Shown here: one piece after another, positions 44,824 through 53,755 of the stretch
Numbering within the stretch: the first letter of the stretch is position 1
Layout of the letters: each line of letters starts with the position of its first letter
Source: Halopiger goleimassiliensis
GTDB lineage: Archaea > Halobacteriota > Halobacteria > Halobacteriales > Natrialbaceae
NCBI RefSeq assembly: GCF_000455345.1
Contig: NZ_HG315691.1
Location: 692,217-756,216, forward strand
Direction: 5' to 3'
DNA length: 64,000 nucleotides
Translations under genes and position numbers: made by a program
The notes under the pieces: model-generated
The model's database searches: none
What the model was told of the DNA's origin: nothing
Seen by the model: only the letters and a program-made list of their open reading frames with translations

Positions 44824-45164
44824 GCCACGTCTGTTACTCGTTTTCTGTCGGCAGATCGTATCCCTGTTTCGTTTTCGACACCTTCCCGTCTGAAGAAGAT
44901 TCTACGGCCAGTAGTCGGCGAAGTCGAGGTGGTTTCGATACTGTCGCCGTCGATCGCGGCGTCAGCGTCGATCACAGCGTCGGTTTCGAACGCAGCGTCG
45001 AAGCCGCCTCGTGTACCCGCTCGATTTCGACAGGCGCGGGTTCCACGACTACACGAACTACGCCGAGCATGACGACACCCTGTTGCACTCACCGGGGAAA
45101 CAGGAACTCGTTCCGTCCACGTTCTCAGCACGGTTCCGGTCGTCGCTAACTCGGTACTGCTCGC
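44824..45164. other. Non-coding stretch with possible gene remnant
   Basis: No supported gene. GCGTC-rich repetition occurs at ~44950-45000. A short frame from a GTG at 45011 reads YPLDFDRRGFHDYTNYAEHD; it looks more protein-like than its surroundings but runs into the first dispersed repeat without a sensible end, so it may be the remnant of a gene. Confidence 0.35.
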
Positions 45165-45212
45165 TCTTTAAGTGGTTCTGGTCACAAAGTGAAGATACGA
45201 CGGGAAATCGTC
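45165..45212 (+). repeat. Dispersed ~48-base repeat, copy 1
   Basis: Copy 1 of a motif built as CTTTAAGTG, then TCTGGTCACAA, then GTGAAGATACGACGGG, ending in a hairpin (ACGA-N7-TCGT). The TTTAAG core looks like a TATA box, so each copy may be a promoter with a conserved initial transcribed region. A T-run (CGTTTTCG) follows at ~45222. Confidence 0.65.
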
Positions 45213-45354
45213 ATTCTCCGCGTTTTCGAGTTCGTAACGATTGCTACCTCCAGCGCCGGTTCTCGATACCGCCGTCGACGATAGAATCTCGAGCGGGTCG
45301 ACTGTGTCTGGGCCGTTGACTGTCCGACCGATCCGCGTGAGCACAACCGCTCCT

Positions 45355-45402
45355 CCTTTAAGTGCCTCTGGTCACAAGGTAGAGCTATGACGGGAAGTCG
45401 CC
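45355..45402 (+). repeat. Dispersed ~48-base repeat, copy 2
   Basis: Copy 2, 190 bases after copy 1, with CTTTAAGTG and CTCTGGTCACAAGGT conserved and the terminal part GACGGGAAGTC forming a shorter hairpin. CCGTTTTTCG follows immediately and could terminate a very short RNA. Confidence 0.65.
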
Positions 45403-45503
45403 GTTTTTCGTACTCTCGATCCGCAGTCGCTACCGTCGGCGTTCACGATCGCTCGCCTTCAGTCTCGGATTCCCTCCGTCCGTACTGACGAGGACTCGAC
45501 GGT

Positions 45504-45558
45504 CCTTTAAGTGTCTCTGGTCACAAGGTGAAGATACGACGGACGAACGTCGTTCTAC
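45504..45558 (+). repeat. Dispersed ~48-base repeat, copy 3
   Basis: Copy 3, 149 bases after copy 2, with CTTTAAGTG, TCTCTGGTCACAAGGT and GAAGATACGACGG conserved. Its hairpin is longer (ACGACG-N6-CGTCGT): the arm bases differ from copy 1 yet pairing is kept, which favours a structured RNA over chance. GTTCGTTTTCG follows at ~45601. About 200 bases remain to cspA. Confidence 0.65.
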
Positions 45559-45716
45559 GGTACTCACCGTTCGCTAGCCGGCGGTCTCGAGCCGGCCGTT
45601 GTTCGTTTTCGATCACGTCCTCGAGCATTCGGGATAGACGAGCCCCCACAATGGTCCGTTCCATGACCGTCCGCGACGACTGACCGGTTCGATCGTGGTA
45701 CCACGACTCTCGGAAC

Positions 45717-45724
45717 CCTTATCC
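45717..45724 (+). promoter_or_regulatory. TATA-like box of cspA
   Basis: CCCTTATC lies about 30 nt before the cspA ATG at 45751, consistent with a leaderless or very short-leader transcript. Confidence 0.5.
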
Positions 45725-45750
45725 CCGTACCGAGCCTACGTCTGTTTGTA

Positions 45751-45945
45751 ATGGCAAACGGTAAGGTTGACTTCTTCAACCACACTGGCGGCTACGGTTT
45801 CATTTCGACGGACGACGCGGACGATGACGTGTTCTTCCACATGGAAGACGTCGGCGGTCCGGACCTCGAAGAAGGCGAAGAGATCGAATTCGACATCGAA
45901 CAGGCCCCCAAGGGCCCCCGCGCGACGAACGTCGTCCGCAACTAA
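45751..45945 (+). CDS. cspA: Cold-shock protein (CspA family)
   Basis: A 64-residue single cold-shock domain protein that binds single-stranded nucleic acid as an RNA chaperone. RNP-1-like GGYGFIST and RNP-2-like VFFHMED are intact; GKVDFFN replaces the usual GxVKWFN. Full family length. The haloarchaeal version is highly acidic. It lies downstream of the three dispersed repeats with its own TATA-like box, so a link with them is possible but unproven. Confidence 0.95.
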   Translation: MANGKVDFFNHTGGYGFISTDDADDDVFFHMEDVGGPDLEEGEEIEFDIEQAPKGPRATNVVRN

Positions 45946-46119
45946 CTCCGTCCCGCGGCCGTCGGTTCCGACGGTCCGTACGGAACGCGTTTTTTGAGCG
46001 ATCACGTACTCGAGAGCGGTCGCGCTCGAGTCGCAGTCACCCCTCCTCTCGAGTATCCTCCTCGAGACCGCCGTGGATTCAGCGGACTTATCCCGACGCG
46101 AGCGAACGCTCGGACTGCT

Positions 46120-46710
46120 ATGGACGACGCGTCGGACCAGCGCGTTCGCGTCGCGGAGCCCTCGGACGCCGGGGCCATCCGCGACATCTACGCGCCATTC
46201 TGTGAGTCGTCGGCGGTCACGTTCGAGGAGACGCCGCCGACGGAAGCCGAACTGGTCGAGCGCATCGAGTCGACGCTCGAGACCTATCCGTGGCTCGTCT
46301 GCGAGCGCGAGGGGGAGGTCGTCGGCTACGCGTACGCGAGCAAACTCCGCAAGCGCCGCGCCTACCAGTGGGTCGTCGAACTGTCGGTCTACGTCGCCGC
46401 GGACGCTCGCGGGACCGGCGTCGGTCGGGTCCTTTACGAGTCACTGTTCGACGTGCTCGAGCGACAGGGCGTTTGCGACGCCTACGCGGTGACGACGCTG
46501 CCGAACCCGGCGACGGTCGCCTTCCACGAACGGCTGGGGTTCGACCGGGTCGTCGACTTCCCCGCGATGGGCTACACGGAAGGCGACTGGCACGACGTGG
46601 CCTGGTGGCGTCGCTCGATCCACGAGAAGGCCGACGATCCGGAGCCGATCACGCCGTTTTCCGAACTCGAGTTGGTCGACGTCGACGCCGTCGCTCGATC
46701 GGACGAGTAG
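46120..46710 (+). CDS. GNAT acetyltransferase (phosphinothricin-acetyltransferase-like)
   Basis: A 196-residue N-acetyltransferase. Pat-type signatures are SSAVTFEETPPTEAE near the N-terminus, GYAYASKLRKRRAYQWVVELSVYV, the acetyl-CoA loop ADARGTGVGRVL, and FHERLGF. Relatives acetylate methionine sulfoximine or phosphinothricin. A stretch of its 3' coding end is repeated downstream at 46.8 kb. Start MDDASDQRVRV chosen by family alignment. Confidence 0.88.
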   Translation: MDDASDQRVRVAEPSDAGAIRDIYAPFCESSAVTFEETPPTEAELVERIESTLETYPWLVCEREGEVVGYAYASKLRKRRAYQWVVELSVYVAADARGTGVGRVLYESLFDVLERQGVCDAYAVTTLPNPATVAFHERLGFDRVVDFPAMGYTEGDWHDVAWWRRSIHEKADDPEPITPFSELELVDVDAVARSDE

Positions 46711-46812
46711 GGTCGCTGGTCACCGGTGCTGACCGAACTCGCTTCGCAGCCTCCCTGCCGCGGTTTGGCCAGCGCGCCGTCGAACCACTCGGTCTCGAGC
46801 CACGCGAGCCGA

Positions 46813-46850
46813 CCGACGATCCGGAGCCGATCACACCGTTTCGGCAGCTC
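46813..46850 (+). pseudogene. Duplicated 3'-end fragment of the GNAT gene
   Basis: 46813-46841 repeats 46631-46659 with one mismatch in 29 bases; in the same reading phase it codes DDPEPITPFRQL against DDPEPITPFSEL in the intact gene. Only the C-terminal segment survives, so this is a leftover of a second copy or of a recombination event. Confidence 0.6.
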
Positions 46851-47006
46851 GTGACGAGTCCGAGTTTTCGTCGGAACGTTACGTCGCAGCGGGGAGGATC
46901 GAGCAGTCGCCACTCCAATCGTGGCTGTGGCAATACCATCAGCGGTTTCGCGAAATTGATTGAACAACTGTTAAATGCGGCAATTAGACAACTACCAGTG
47001 AGATCG

Positions 47007-48818
47007 ATGACGGGGGAACGAAACACGTCCGACTCCGTCGATCCGCCCGAACGAACTCGGGACGACGAGTCGGGGAGCGGGATCGACGACGTCGAGGTCC
47101 ACGCGACGGCGCTGGAGAGGGCCGAACAGCACGTCGAAGCCGCCGACGAGCACGGCGCAGCCGGTCGGTTCGACGCCGAAGACCAGCACCTCGCGGAACT
47201 GGCGTTGTTGGCGTCCGAAACCGACGATCCCGACGTCCGGACGGCCTACGCTCGAGCACTGGTAAACGCGACCGATTACGAAAACCGCGACGGAATCTAC
47301 GATCTCGAGACGGATTGCCGTCGGCTCGAGGAGAACCGATCGACGCTGGAACGGTTTTACGAGGACTACCCGGAGAAATCCATCGCCAGACGACTCGCAC
47401 ACGCCGACAGGCACCTCGCAGTTGCGAGAGCGAAGCTCGAAGCCTTCGAGGAAGCCCGACGGCGACGAACGGCGATACGGAACCTGTACGACGAGCACGG
47501 AGGTGACGAGACGATCGCCGAACACCTCGCGGCAGCCCTCGCCGGCGAGGCGAAAGAGCACGCACGCCACAGCGACGACGAGGGTCCCTGCGCAATGACC
47601 GAGCGGAACCGACGGCGAGTCGAGGCGCTCTACGACGACCATGCGACCGACGGCGTCGCCAGCGCGCTCGCGTCGCTGTATTCGGACAAGACGGTGTCGG
47701 CGAAGACGCTGGACGAAAAGCAACGGTGGCTCGACCGGCTGGATGCTCTCTACGAGGATCATCCGACCGACGACGTCGCTGGACACCTGGCCTGGGCCCG
47801 CTCCGTACGGACGGGCGCGATCACGCGCGCTCGTCTCGAGGCCGTCGAAACCGAGACCGAACGCCTGGAACGACTGTACGAAAATCGTTCGACCGATGCC
47901 GTCGCCGCCGGGGTGGCGCGGGCGCTCGACGACGTGCTGGACTGTCAGTTAGCGCGTGACGACCGAACGGCCGCAGGCGGGACGATCGACCGACTCAGGG
48001 AGTACTACGAGTCCCATCGGGACGAGTCCGAGGTACAGGAAGCGCTCGCCCGATCGCTCCACAAACTCGCGGAGGCGTACGCGAACGCGGGCTCGCTCGA
48101 CGCAGCCGAGAACGTACTCGAGGATCTAGAGAGGCTCTTCGATCGCCACCCGGACACGAAGTGGGTGTGGGGGAACTACGCGAACGCTTGCCTTGCGGTC
48201 GGACACGCACACGTCGAAGCCCGCAATCTCGGTCGCGCGCGGGAACTCATGGAGCGCGATGCCGTCCTCGAGTGGCACGACGACGAGGAGTACGAGGAAC
48301 TGCTGGGGATGGTCCGGCAAACGGAGACGGTCTCCGATCCGGATGGCGTTTTACTCCCGGTTTCCCCGATCCTGGTGTCGTTCTATCTGTCCTTCCTGAT
48401 CATGTACGTCCCGAGGTACGTAGGCGGGATCGACCCACCCTTCAACGGCGGGATAGACGTCGTCGACCCGTTGCGACTGCTCAGCGATTCCACGACGGCC
48501 GTCGGTGGCGTTCGGACCGTCGAGTTGGCCGCTCTCATCGTGATCGGCGTGAGCGTAAGCTTCGCGATACGGTGGCTGGTTCCCGAATACGGTATCACCC
48601 TCTCGTTCGGGAAGGTGGGGACGTGGTTCAAACGCAAGAGTAGCCACGACCCCATCACCATATACGCGATAATCGGGGGATTCGTCGGTTGCCTGTACAG
48701 CCAGCCCTCGGAACTCCCGCCGCTGGCAGCAACGATGCTTCTCATGCCGGTCATTGCGCTCGGGACGGTCGTACTCGTTCGAGCGCTGGCGGTGGCGAAC
48801 GTCGCCGAGCGACGGTAG
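47007..48818 (+). CDS. TPR-like helical repeat protein with C-terminal membrane domain
   Basis: A ~603-residue protein. Residues ~30-440 are helical repeats (recurring LYDEH, LYEDHPTDD(V), LYENRSTDAVA units followed by LA.AL) resembling tetratricopeptide or Sel1-like scaffolds. Residues ~450-600 hold four hydrophobic segments (SPILVSFYLSFLIMYV; LAALIVIGVSVSFAI; IYAIIGGFVGCL; MLLMPVIALGTVVLV). Probably a membrane-anchored cytosolic interaction platform. Start at MTGERNTSD, since upstream open frame overlaps the GNAT gene. Function unknown. Confidence 0.78.
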   Translation: MTGERNTSDSVDPPERTRDDESGSGIDDVEVHATALERAEQHVEAADEHGAAGRFDAEDQHLAELALLASETDDPDVRTAYARALVNATDYENRDGIYDLETDCRRLEENRSTLERFYEDYPEKSIARRLAHADRHLAVARAKLEAFEEARRRRTAIRNLYDEHGGDETIAEHLAAALAGEAKEHARHSDDEGPCAMTERNRRRVEALYDDHATDGVASALASLYSDKTVSAKTLDEKQRWLDRLDALYEDHPTDDVAGHLAWARSVRTGAITRARLEAVETETERLERLYENRSTDAVAAGVARALDDVLDCQLARDDRTAAGGTIDRLREYYESHRDESEVQEALARSLHKLAEAYANAGSLDAAENVLEDLERLFDRHPDTKWVWGNYANACLAVGHAHVEARNLGRARELMERDAVLEWHDDEEYEELLGMVRQTETVSDPDGVLLPVSPILVSFYLSFLIMYVPRYVGGIDPPFNGGIDVVDPLRLLSDSTTAVGGVRTVELAALIVIGVSVSFAIRWLVPEYGITLSFGKVGTWFKRKSSHDPITIYAIIGGFVGCLYSQPSELPPLAATMLLMPVIALGTVVLVRALAVANVAERR

Positions 48819-48905
48819 GCACACCGGCCCCGGCTCGGACGTGCCGCCGTCGATGCTGTCGGTCAATCGAAGTCGCTTAGTGTCCTCCCCGCCGCCGTTT
48901 CGGGC

Positions 48906-49574
48906 ATGGAGCCGTCGAACTACGGCACGTATCTCGTCACCCAGGCGTCCCTCTCGGAGGGGCGCTCGACGACGCACGTCGTCGAGGCGGCGATCGAGGG
49001 TGGCGTCGACGTCGTACAGCTTCGTGAGAAGGACACCGACGCCCGCCATCGGTACGAACTCGGCCGCGAGCTACGCGAGCTGACCGCCGAGGCGGGCGTC
49101 GATCTGATCGTCAACGATCGGGTCGACATCGCGGAGGCGATCGACGCCGACGGCGTCCACCTCGGGCAGTCGGACCTCCCGGTGGCCGTCGCTCGAGACC
49201 TGCTCGGTCCCGAGGCCGTCGTCGGCTGTTCGGCCTCGACGGTCGAGGAGGCCGTGGCGGCCGAGTCCGCGGGCGCGGACTACCTGGGCGTCGGGGCCGT
49301 CTACGGGACGACCTCGAAGGACGTCGAGGCGGACAAGAACGGCCTCGGTACGGACCGGTTCGCCGAAATCGCCGACGCGGTCTCGATCCCGGTCGTCGGT
49401 ATCGGCGGGATCACGGCCGACAACGCCGGTCCCGTCGTCGAGGCGGGGGCGGCGGGCGTCGCGGTCATCTCCGCGATCACCGCCGCCGAGGATCCGCGGG
49501 CGGCGACCGAGGCGCTCGCCACTGCGGTCGAAACGGCGAAAGGGGACGGGGCCGAAGGGGAGAGCCATGACTGA
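48906..49574 (+). CDS. thiE: Thiamine-phosphate synthase
   Basis: Joins hydroxymethylpyrimidine diphosphate and thiazole phosphate to thiamine phosphate. A TIM-barrel protein of 222 residues with motifs VVQLREKD, VNDRVDIAEAIDADGVHLGQSDLP, GVGAVYGTTSKDVE and VVGIGGITADN. Its last codons overlap thiM by 8 bases, an operon with translational coupling. No TPP riboswitch-like conserved elements (CUGAGA) were seen upstream. Confidence 0.95.
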   Translation: MEPSNYGTYLVTQASLSEGRSTTHVVEAAIEGGVDVVQLREKDTDARHRYELGRELRELTAEAGVDLIVNDRVDIAEAIDADGVHLGQSDLPVAVARDLLGPEAVVGCSASTVEEAVAAESAGADYLGVGAVYGTTSKDVEADKNGLGTDRFAEIADAVSIPVVGIGGITADNAGPVVEAGAAGVAVISAITAAEDPRAATEALATAVETAKGDGAEGESHD

Positions 49575-50406
49575 TCCAGCGACGATCGACGCCTCCGGCG
49601 ACGCGCTCGCGGAATCGCTCGCGGCGCTGGCCGAGACGGAACCGCTCGTCCAGGCGCTGACCAACGCGGTGACGATCAACGACGTCGCGAACGTCATCCT
49701 CCACTGGGACGCGCTCCCGGTGATGGCGGACACGCCCGGCGACGCCGGCGAGATGGCCGACCTCGCGAACGCCGTGTTGCTCAACATGGGCCAGGTCGCC
49801 GAGAACCGCGTCGAGGCGATGGTCGAAGCCGGGGAGCGGGCCAACGAACGGGGCGTCCCGGTCGTGTTCGACCCCGTCGGCGTCGGCTCGACGCCGACCC
49901 GCGAGTCGCTGGCCGAACGGCTCCTCTCGGAGCTCGAGTTCGCCGCCATCAAGGGTAACTACGGCGAGATCAGTGCCCTGGCGGGCGTCGAGGCCGACGT
50001 AAAGGGCGTCGAATCAGTCGGCGAGTACGACGAGATCGAGGCGACGGCACAGTCGGTCGCGGAGTCGACCGGTGCCGTCGTCGTGGCCTCGGGCGTCGAC
50101 GACGTGGTCGCGACCGCCGACGGCGCGGTCCGCCTCGAGGCCGGCCACGAGATGCTCGGCGAGGTCGTCGGTACCGGCTGCATGCTCGGGGCGACGGTCG
50201 CGGCCTTCTGCGGCGCGCTCGAGGACGACCCCGCGGCGGCGCTGCTGGGGACGCTCGCGTTCGGCGTCGCCGGCGAGCGCGCGGCCGCGATGGATCACCG
50301 CGGACCGGGCAGCTACCGGACGAACTTCCGCGACGCCGTCGCCGGCCTCACCCCCGAAGTCGCGCGCGACCTCGCGCTCGAGGAGCGGGTCCGCCGGGTC
50401 GAGTGA
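49567..50406 (+). CDS. thiM: Hydroxyethylthiazole kinase
   Basis: A 279-residue ribokinase-like enzyme that phosphorylates 4-methyl-5-hydroxyethylthiazole in thiamine salvage. Family segments: PLVQALTNAVTINDVANVIL, DALPVMAD, FDPVGVGSTPTR, IKGNYGEISALAG and the C-terminal GTGCMLGATVAAFCG with the catalytic Cys region. Overlaps thiE, supplying its thiazole-phosphate substrate. Confidence 0.95.
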   Translation: MTDPATIDASGDALAESLAALAETEPLVQALTNAVTINDVANVILHWDALPVMADTPGDAGEMADLANAVLLNMGQVAENRVEAMVEAGERANERGVPVVFDPVGVGSTPTRESLAERLLSELEFAAIKGNYGEISALAGVEADVKGVESVGEYDEIEATAQSVAESTGAVVVASGVDDVVATADGAVRLEAGHEMLGEVVGTGCMLGATVAAFCGALEDDPAAALLGTLAFGVAGERAAAMDHRGPGSYRTNFRDAVAGLTPEVARDLALEERVRRVE

Positions 50407-50452
50407 TCGGCGACTCGCGGCGGCCCGCGACGGCTGTCGACGGGTCTGGCGC

Positions 50453-50653
50453 TCACTCGTCGAGCAGCCACACGAGGCCGAGGACGGCGGCACCGAACAG
50501 CACGAGGGTGAGCAGCAGTTCCGAGACGACGCGCAGGTTGTCCGGGCCGGCACCGACGCTCACGAATCCCGCGGCGATGACGACGATCGCGGCGACGAGC
50601 AGTTGGTTCGTGGCTTTCCGACTCGAGAGCCACGCGTCGATCGAATCGGCCAT
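50453..50653 (-). CDS. Small two-segment membrane protein
   Basis: A 66-residue protein with a short polar start (MADSIDAWLSSRKATN) and two hydrophobic helices (QLLVAAIVVIAAGFVSVGA; ELLLTLVLFGAAVLGLVWLL). Haloarchaea carry many such proteins without function. Convergent with thiM. Coding support comes from composition and the clear helix-loop-helix layout. Confidence 0.6.
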   Translation of the reverse strand: MADSIDAWLSSRKATNQLLVAAIVVIAAGFVSVGAGPDNLRVVSELLLTLVLFGAAVLGLVWLLDE

Positions 50654-50708
50654 CGGTTCTCACGTGTTACGTCCGTGACGTAACGGTTTCGAAGCTCGAG
50701 CGTGCCGA

Positions 50709-52148
50709 TCACTCGCCTACGTCCCGCCAGTCGGGAGCCGTCGAGAACTCGCGGTCGGCGGCCTCGTCGAACGCTTTCAGCACGATCTCGTTCAGCGCCG
50801 GGTGGACGTGGACCGTCTCGGCTACGTCCTCGACGGTCCCGTCGGCGCGCTCCATCGCGAGGACGACCTCGTGGATCAGTGTCGCGGCGTCGGGGCCGAC
50901 GACGTGACAGCCCAGGAGCTCGCCGTCGGGAGCCGCGAGCACCTTGACGAACGCCCCCTCGGCCTCGAGGAGCAGTCCCTTCGGCGCGGCGTCGTAGCCC
51001 ACGAGCGTGGCCTCGTACTCGCGACCCGCGTCCTCGAGGTCGCTCGCCGTGTGGCCGACGCTGGCTACCTGCGGGCTGGTGAAGACGGCGTGGGGCATGG
51101 CGGTGTAGTCGACCTCGCGGCCGGCATCGTCGAGAACGTTGGCCGAGACGACCTCCGCCTCGTAGTCGGCGGCGTGTTTGAACGGCTGTTCGCCGACCAC
51201 GTCCCCCAGCGCCCAGACGTTCTCGGCGGTCGTTGCGAGCGTCGCGTCGGTCTCGAGGTGTCCTTTGTCGTCGGCCTCGATCCCCGTCTCCTCGAGGTCC
51301 AGCGTATCGGTGTTCGGCCGGCGGCCAGCCGCCACGAGCAGTTCCTCGGCCTCGAGGTCGACCGTCTCCCCGTCGTCGGCCGTCGGGGCCGCCGTGACCG
51401 CGATCCCCCCGTCGCTCGCGGCGACCTCGCCGGCCTCGTAGCCGGTGTAGAGGTCGCATCGGCGCTCGAAGGCGTCGGTGACGGCCTCGCTCACGTCGTC
51501 GTCCTCGCCCGGGAGGAGCCGGTCGCTGCGGCCGACGATCGAGACGTCCGTACCGAGGGCGGCGAAGAAGTAGCCCAGTTCGACACCGATGTAGCCGCCG
51601 CCGACGACGACCAGGTCGTCGGGTCGCTCCTCGAGGAAGAGCGCGTCGTCGCTCGTCAGGAAATCGGCGTCCTCGAGGCCGTCGATCGGCGGGGTCGTCG
51701 GCCGGGAGCCGACGGCGATCACGACGTGCTCGCCGCGGATCTCCTCCGGGTTCTCGGTCCCCGCGCCGTCGGTCGGGTCGATCTCGAGGGTGCGGTCGTC
51801 GACGAACCGCCCCTCGCCGCGGTAGAGAGTGACGTTCTCGCTGTCTTCGAGGTTTCGTTCCTGCCTGGCGGCCTTCCGGTAGACGAGGTCGTGGATCGAC
51901 GCGGTGATCGTACCGTAATCGACGCCCTCGAGTGTCGCCTCGAGACCGAACCGCTCGGCACGGCCGATCGCGTCGGCCACGTCGGCCCGGTGCAGCAGGG
52001 CCTTGGAGGGAACACAGCCCCGGGTGATACAGGCCCCGCCGAGCGGGCCGGGTTCGACGACGGCCGCCTCGAGGCCGCGCTCGGCCGCGGCCGTCGCGAC
52101 CTGGCTGCCGGAGCCGCCGCCGATCACGACGACGTCGTACTCGGTCAT
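50709..52148 (-). CDS. Pyridine nucleotide-disulfide oxidoreductase (dihydrolipoyl dehydrogenase-like)
   Basis: A 479-residue FAD-dependent class I disulfide reductase. FAD motif VVIGGGSGSQVA, redox-active pair GGACITRGCVPSKALL (C-x4-C), NAD(P) motif VVVGGGYIGVELG, second FAD motif NVWALGDV and C-terminal HVHPALNEIV (catalytic His-Pro...Glu) are complete. It stands alone, without oxo-acid dehydrogenase E1/E2 genes, so substrates such as mycothiol-like or gamma-glutamylcysteine disulfides are as possible as lipoamide. Confidence 0.88.
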   Translation of the reverse strand: MTEYDVVVIGGGSGSQVATAAAERGLEAAVVEPGPLGGACITRGCVPSKALLHRADVADAIGRAERFGLEATLEGVDYGTITASIHDLVYRKAARQERNLEDSENVTLYRGEGRFVDDRTLEIDPTDGAGTENPEEIRGEHVVIAVGSRPTTPPIDGLEDADFLTSDDALFLEERPDDLVVVGGGYIGVELGYFFAALGTDVSIVGRSDRLLPGEDDDVSEAVTDAFERRCDLYTGYEAGEVAASDGGIAVTAAPTADDGETVDLEAEELLVAAGRRPNTDTLDLEETGIEADDKGHLETDATLATTAENVWALGDVVGEQPFKHAADYEAEVVSANVLDDAGREVDYTAMPHAVFTSPQVASVGHTASDLEDAGREYEATLVGYDAAPKGLLLEAEGAFVKVLAAPDGELLGCHVVGPDAATLIHEVVLAMERADGTVEDVAETVHVHPALNEIVLKAFDEAADREFSTAPDWRDVGE

Positions 52149-52197
52149 ACGCGCGACGACCACGGACGGCCGCCTAAAAGCGATCCCTGCGAGTCGG

Positions 52198-53364
52198 TTA
52201 CGACCGACTGGGGGGCTCGTGGCGTCGCCGTTCGCCCTCGCTCCCGTCGGCGTCTCCGCCGGAGTCGTCGGCGACGGCGTCCACTCCGGAACCCTCGAGA
52301 CCGCCGTCGCCGTCGCGGACGTTCCAGTGGAGACCGACGCCGACGGTGTCGTCGACGAACGGGACCCGCGACGTGTCACTGTCGGCGTCGACGCGATCCG
52401 GCGGTGGGACCGTAATCGACTCGCCGTCGACGACGAGTCGTACGTCGGTCGCCGTCGGCAACCGTTCCTGCAGTTCCGTCACGGTCGCGACGGGGTCGCC
52501 GGCGGTATCCGTCGGACCGGAATCCTCGTCGTCGACGGGAACGCCGCCGATTACGGGTTCGATCGAGACGTCCTCGCTCCGGTTCGAGAGTACGGCGTTG
52601 ACGGCCGCGCCGACGAGGATGACGAGGCCGCTGACGTAGAGCCAGGACATCAAGACGATGATCCCGGCGAGCAGGCTGTTCTCGGCGTTGGTCGAACTGT
52701 AGGCGACGTAGAGCCGAAACAGCGATTCGGCGGCCACGAGACCGATCGCGGTGACGGCCACGCCCGGAACCGTCTCGACGACGGCCATATCGTCCTCGTC
52801 CGGGAAGAGGTAGTACATCGGGACGATCGCGACCGCGACGGCGAGCACGAGCACGAGTCGCTGGACGATCCAGCCGACGGTGCCGCCGGGGCCGGAGAGG
52901 CCGCCGGGGGTAAACACTTCGATGGCGGCGACGGCGGCGACGACGGCCGTCACCGTGGCGAGTACGACGAGCCCGTCGCGCAACTGGTCGACCATCGTGT
53001 TCTCGGCCTGGGTCTCGTAGATGTCCGAGAACGCCATATCGAGACTCCGGAAGATGCGCAACGCCCCCCAGGCCAGCGCGACCAGTCCGATGGCCGAGGC
53101 TCCGGCCGAGGCCGACTCCAGTTCCGCGACCAGTACGTCCGCCGCGCCGGGGGTCAGCGCCGCGCGGGTGATCGACACCAGCGCCTCCTCGAGTCCCTGG
53201 GTGCCGGCACTGCCGAGGATCGCGAGCAAAAACAGCAACAGCGGCAACAGCGAGAGGAAGGCGTTGTAGGCGATGCTGCCGGCCATGAAGGTGACGCGTT
53301 CGACCTTCAGTTCGTGGACGAGCGCCCGCAGCACCTCCTCGACGCGGTCCCGCCGAACGTTCAT
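52198..53364 (-). CDS. YihY/BrkB family membrane protein
   Basis: A 388-residue protein with about six membrane segments of the YihY/virulence-factor-BrkB family (formerly misnamed RNase BN). Family features: MAGSIAYNAFLSLLPLLLFLLAILG, ALRIFRSLDMAFSDIYE, MYYLFPDEDD and SLLAGIIVLMSWLYVSGLVILVGAAVNAVL. An acidic soluble tail (~110 residues) with a RLVVDGESITVPPPDRV segment is haloarchaea-specific. Function not established. Confidence 0.9.
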   Translation of the reverse strand: MNVRRDRVEEVLRALVHELKVERVTFMAGSIAYNAFLSLLPLLLFLLAILGSAGTQGLEEALVSITRAALTPGAADVLVAELESASAGASAIGLVALAWGALRIFRSLDMAFSDIYETQAENTMVDQLRDGLVVLATVTAVVAAVAAIEVFTPGGLSGPGGTVGWIVQRLVLVLAVAVAIVPMYYLFPDEDDMAVVETVPGVAVTAIGLVAAESLFRLYVAYSSTNAENSLLAGIIVLMSWLYVSGLVILVGAAVNAVLSNRSEDVSIEPVIGGVPVDDEDSGPTDTAGDPVATVTELQERLPTATDVRLVVDGESITVPPPDRVDADSDTSRVPFVDDTVGVGLHWNVRDGDGGLEGSGVDAVADDSGGDADGSEGERRRHEPPSRS

Positions 53365-53432
53365 AATTTCCGATAGCCGATACGCTCACATAATCGCACC
53401 GGAACGCCGCGTTCTGCGAGCACCGAGAGACC

Positions 53433-53675
53433 CTACAGCCAGTCGTCGCCCGGATCGTCGTCGGTCGCCTCGAGGTAGGAGTCGACGGCCTCCGCGAGAT
53501 TCTCGATCGCTTCCTCGGGACTCTGTCCCTGGCTCGAGACCTGCGTCTCGAGGTCGTCGGCGATGTGTAGACCGTGTTCGTTGACGCGCATGCGGACGTC
53601 GGCGTCGGCCAGCGGTTCGTAGTCGGCCGGATCGACGTCCAGATCCGCGAGGTCGAGCACGTCGTCGGAGCTCAT
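53433..53675 (-). CDS. HicB-like small protein
   Basis: An 80-residue acidic protein whose core (RMRVNEHGLHIADDLETQVSSQGQSPEEAIENLAEAVDSYLE) matches the partial RNase-H-like fold of HicB antitoxins. No HicA toxin gene lies beside it and it lacks a DNA-binding tail, so it is either an orphan antitoxin or a domesticated regulator. Confidence 0.72.
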   Translation of the reverse strand: MSSDDVLDLADLDVDPADYEPLADADVRMRVNEHGLHIADDLETQVSSQGQSPEEAIENLAEAVDSYLEATDDDPGDDWL

Positions 53676-53755
53676 AGCCGACGATTGGCGACGTCGGCAG
53701 AAATACGCACCGACGTGGCTCGAGGGTCGGGTCGCGTTCGCCGTCTTTCGGTCAC

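Noticed and set aside
45165-45558. CRISPR array
   Set aside because: The three repeats are spaced 149 and 190 bases, only three in number, with a promoter-like core and no cas genes nearby.
48800-48905. TPP riboswitch before thiE-thiM
   Set aside because: The gap is short and lacks the conserved CTGAGA and related TPP-aptamer elements.
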